Origin: Peptococcaceae bacterium
Lineage (GTDB): Bacteria; Bacillota; Dehalobacteriia; UBA7702
Length of the DNA stretch: 23,992 nucleotides
Reading direction: 5' to 3'
Assembly: GCA_019415505.1 (NCBI GenBank)
Contig: DXZC01000012.1
Span: forward strand, 1-23,992
Shown piece by piece: positions 22,374 through 23,992 of the stretch. The notes beneath the pieces were generated by a model. It worked only from the letters and a program-made list of their open reading frames with translations. It was not told where the DNA came from and did not search any database. Within the stretch, counting starts at the first letter, position 1. Every line of letters begins with the position of its first letter. The translations under genes were made by a program, and so were the position numbers.

Positions 22374-22995
22374 GCTTCATAACAACTCCTTCTACGGTAT
22401 TAGCCACTACCTCGCAAACGTCAGTACACTTTTCCAAATGGTCATAAATATTTTGCCATTTTATAATGGCAATGGGGTCTGATTCAGTTTGAAATAAATC
22501 CTTTAAAGCGTCGCGGTAAATATTGTCCCCCACGTTTTCCAGGCGGTTTACTTCAATAATTTGCTTGAGCACCACATCGGTCTTTTTAAAATCCTTGAGA
22601 TTATCGAACATTACCTGTAGCTCACGGATACAGCGCAAGTTAACTTCCGCCTGCTGGCAAGCTAAGGGTCGGACGGATCTAATGTCGTAAATATAAAAGC
22701 TATTGGCTACCTTTTCCATGGCGTCAACTATTTTATCCATGTTGGTTACTATCATGTAGATATCCTCCCTGTCAAAGGGAGTAATAAAGGACTTGTTGAC
22801 TTCCCAAAGGACATGGTGAGCCTCATCATCGCATTCGCTTTCCAAAGCGCATAATCGTGCCGACTGTTCTTCAGCCTCAGCGGCGTTATAATTGGTCAAC
22901 CAATTATAAAAGTATTCTCCCACCCCCAAAATTTTGCCGATTTGACCGCAAAAGAGGTTATAAAAGAATTGTTCTTTCTTTTGGACGCCATGCAT
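22366..22995 (-). CDS. DUF47/PhoU-like phosphate transport regulator
   Basis: The 209-residue all-helical protein belongs to the DUF47 (PhoU-like, also called Pit accessory protein) family. The features seen are ALESECDDEAHHVLWEVNKSFITPFDREDIYMIVTNMDKIVDAMEK (about 50-95), with acidic residues likely to bind metal, and a second similar helix-bundle half with EVNRLENVGDNIYRDALKDLF. In many bacteria it sits directly before pit and is thought to modulate the transporter. It overlaps pit by 8 bases here. The site before the ATG is only GGGGTG at 8 nt. Two promoter candidates lie upstream. Confidence 0.92.
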   Translation of the reverse strand: MHGVQKKEQFFYNLFCGQIGKILGVGEYFYNWLTNYNAAEAEEQSARLCALESECDDEAHHVLWEVNKSFITPFDREDIYMIVTNMDKIVDAMEKVANSFYIYDIRSVRPLACQQAEVNLRCIRELQVMFDNLKDFKKTDVVLKQIIEVNRLENVGDNIYRDALKDLFQTESDPIAIIKWQNIYDHLEKCTDVCEVVANTVEGVVMKHA

Positions 22996-23020
22996 ATATG
23001 TAACACCCCATTACTTTATA

Positions 23021-23037
23021 AATTATCTATGATAATT
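23021..23037 (-). promoter_or_regulatory. Perfect dyad in the DUF47-pit leader
   Basis: AATTATC-TAT-GATAATT is a perfect 7-bp inverted repeat, 26 bases before the DUF47 start and roughly 15-30 bases past the predicted transcription start. It may be an operator or a small RNA hairpin. Confidence 0.45.
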
Positions 23038-23059
23038 CTCTCCCGCCAAAAAACTACAT

Positions 23060-23088
23060 ATTATATGGGAAAGATTGCTTTTTATTAA
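23060..23088 (-). promoter_or_regulatory. Candidate promoter P1 of DUF47-pit
   Basis: On the minus strand there is TTAATA (23088-23083), a 17-bp spacer and a perfect TATAAT (23065-23060). Confidence 0.6.
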
Positions 23089-23102
23089 GACCAGATAAGT
23101 TT

Positions 23103-23131
23103 ATTATAACACCTCTTTATCTATTGGTAAA
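23103..23131 (-). promoter_or_regulatory. Candidate promoter P2 of DUF47-pit
   Basis: On the minus strand there is TTTACC (23131-23126), a 17-bp spacer and TATAAT (23108-23103), preceded by TGT (extended -10). It lies 43 bases upstream of P1. Confidence 0.6.
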
Positions 23132-23181
23132 GAAATTTAACAAATTTTTAAAAAAATAACCATATTTTATGAGGCTTATGT

Positions 23182-23187
23182 TATAAT
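23182..23187 (+). promoter_or_regulatory. Extended -10 promoter of the TSCPD gene
   Basis: A perfect TATAAT is preceded by TGT (extended -10). The -35 region is poor. It fires away from the pit promoters and lies 32 bases before the start. Confidence 0.6.
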
Positions 23188-23218
23188 AAGGCAAAATTTA
23201 AATTAAGGAGCAATAGTG

Positions 23219-23479
23219 ATGGAATACAGCTATAAAACTAGAGGGACCTGTTCCCGGCGGATAAATTTTGAACTGGACGGCAATATTGTTCACAACGTCA
23301 GCTTTTGGGGCGGCTGTAATGGCAACCTCCAGGGGATTGCTCGTTTAGTGGAGGGTATGTCTATTGAGGATGTGATTATGAAGCTGGAAAACATAAAATG
23401 CGACAACAAGGCCACTTCCTGCCCGGACCAACTGGCCCAAGCCCTCAAACAGGTTAAACACGACCAAAAAACTAAATAA
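23219..23479 (+). CDS. TSCPD-domain protein (TIGR03905-like)
   Basis: The 86-residue protein matches a family of small proteins named for the TSCPD motif (TSCPDQL, 66-72). Four cysteines (C11, C33, C61, C68) in GTCSRRI, WGGCNGNLQG, IKCDNK and TSCPD suggest metal or cluster binding, but no function is established to my knowledge. A related TSCPD domain occurs at the end of some class II ribonucleotide reductases. The GTG at 23216 and ATG at 23219 are adjacent; the ATG is preferred because AAGGAG lies 8 nt upstream. It stands alone with its own promoter and terminator, divergent from DUF47-pit. Confidence 0.9.
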   Translation: MEYSYKTRGTCSRRINFELDGNIVHNVSFWGGCNGNLQGIARLVEGMSIEDVIMKLENIKCDNKATSCPDQLAQALKQVKHDQKTK

Positions 23480-23621
23480 CCTGGCAAGATTAATTGGCGG
23501 GGAATTGGTCCTATTTTTACTGGTTGAACATTATCGCCACTGGCTGCCAAGTATAATTTTACCTTGGGTCACCAAGGTTATCACGGCCTTATACCCGCAA
23601 AACCCCATATACTCCCATATA

Positions 23622-23680
23622 AAAAGCGCCTTTCAATGGTGAAATATCCCATAGAAGGCGCTTTTAAGGCGCAATTTTTT
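23622..23680. terminator. Bidirectional intrinsic terminator
   Basis: A perfect 11-bp stem AAAAGCGCCTT (23622-23632) with AAGGCGCTTTT (23655-23665), extended inside by ATGG/CCAT, has T-tracts on both sides: TTTTTATA on the minus strand, and CTTTT then a TTTTTT at 23675-23680 on the plus. It serves the convergent TSCPD gene and the small minus-strand gene. Confidence 0.87.
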
Positions 23681-23695
23681 CTGCCAGCCCACCCT

Positions 23696-23929
23696 TTACT
23701 TCAGATAGGTACTAAGGTATTCCTTTGCCGCTGTACAAGAAGAAAAATGCCGCTCCGTATTGGTTAGATAATGTATGGCGTCGTTCCAGTCCGCTAGCGG
23801 GTAATCGTTTTCCACTACCTCAGCCAGCATAGCTTTACTAATCTTACTTTGAAAGAGCAGTGGCAAATCGGAAATATATTCGCATTGGCTCATTTTAGCT
23901 AACACTGTAAACAGATCCCTGATTTTCAC
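23696..23929 (-). CDS. Small protein of unknown function
   Basis: The 77-residue frame reads as a real gene: a strong GGAGG site precedes GTG 23929 by 6 nt (another GTG at 23932 is too close to it), and a good terminator lies 30 bases after the stop. The product is soluble and probably helical, with LFTVLAKMSQCEYISDLPLLF, a variable middle and DYPLADWNDAIHYLTN, then a C-terminal FSSCTAAKEYLSTYL. It has two cysteines and no membrane span or signal peptide. I do not recognise the family. No promoter is clear in the 60 bases left in the window. Confidence 0.7.
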   Translation of the reverse strand: MKIRDLFTVLAKMSQCEYISDLPLLFQSKISKAMLAEVVENDYPLADWNDAIHYLTNTERHFSSCTAAKEYLSTYLK

Positions 23930-23992
23930 CACCCCCCTCCGTACAAGTAAACGGGTTTAAATTTTGATTAATACCAAAATCTACACCTTTTG

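Noticed and set aside
23095..23160. Pho box before DUF47-pit
   Set aside because: TTAACA-like hexamers occur, but not in regular 11-bp spacing, and the region is AT-rich.

Overview
The window reads as chromosomal core DNA of a Bacillota (Firmicutes) bacterium, probably a clostridial or Negativicutes-type lineage. The evidence is a short primary sigma factor of about 370 residues, a dgt-dnaG-rpoD block, strong AGGAGG-type ribosome sites with some GTG and TTG starts, a Firmicutes-type L10 leader, a four-cysteine L33, a YtrA-type GntR regulator with its ABC transporter, and a TSCPD-domain (TIGR03905-like) protein. I cannot name the species. No phage, transposase, CRISPR, rRNA or tRNA gene is visible.

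Layout. (1) 1-583: no gene; a 96-bp direct repeat pair carrying a strong hairpin, then the rplL terminator. (2) 584-4108, minus strand: rpmG-secE-nusG-rplK-rplA from a good promoter near 4080-4108, then rplJ-rplL from their own promoter and an L10 leader/attenuator. Two hairpins, before rplK and before rplA, look like the L1-binding site of 23S rRNA. (3) 4134-8818, minus strand: dgt, a 585-bp repeat-filled gap, dnaG, rpoD and a terminator. (4) 8911-10915, plus strand: a self-contained GntR regulator/ABC ATPase/permease operon with a four-half-site operator over its -10 box and a 13-bp-stem terminator. (5) 10916-11459: no gene; five tandem copies of a 35-bp repeat followed by unexplained sequence. 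(6) 11460-21108, plus strand: uvrB-uvrA-uvrC, a bifunctional phosphoglucose/phosphomannose isomerase-like gene with a hairpin around its ribosome site, and an ABC-F ATPase with a perfect consensus promoter. (7) 21337-23131, minus strand: a DUF47/PhoU-like protein and a PiT phosphate transporter with overlapping genes. (8) 23182-23992: a divergent TSCPD-domain gene, a shared bidirectional terminator, and an unrecognised small minus-strand gene.

The genes cover translation (ribosomal stalk, L1 stalk, L11, L33), transcription elongation (NusG), secretion (SecE), replication priming, global transcription (sigma-A), nucleotide-excision repair, inorganic phosphate uptake and probable envelope-stress or peptide-type ABC efflux. 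I found no convincing new multi-gene system. The most interesting material is non-coding: the duplicated L1-site mimics, the L10 attenuator, three unrelated families of intergenic repeats, a symmetric operator, and RNA hairpins at secE/nusG and at the isomerase start codon.
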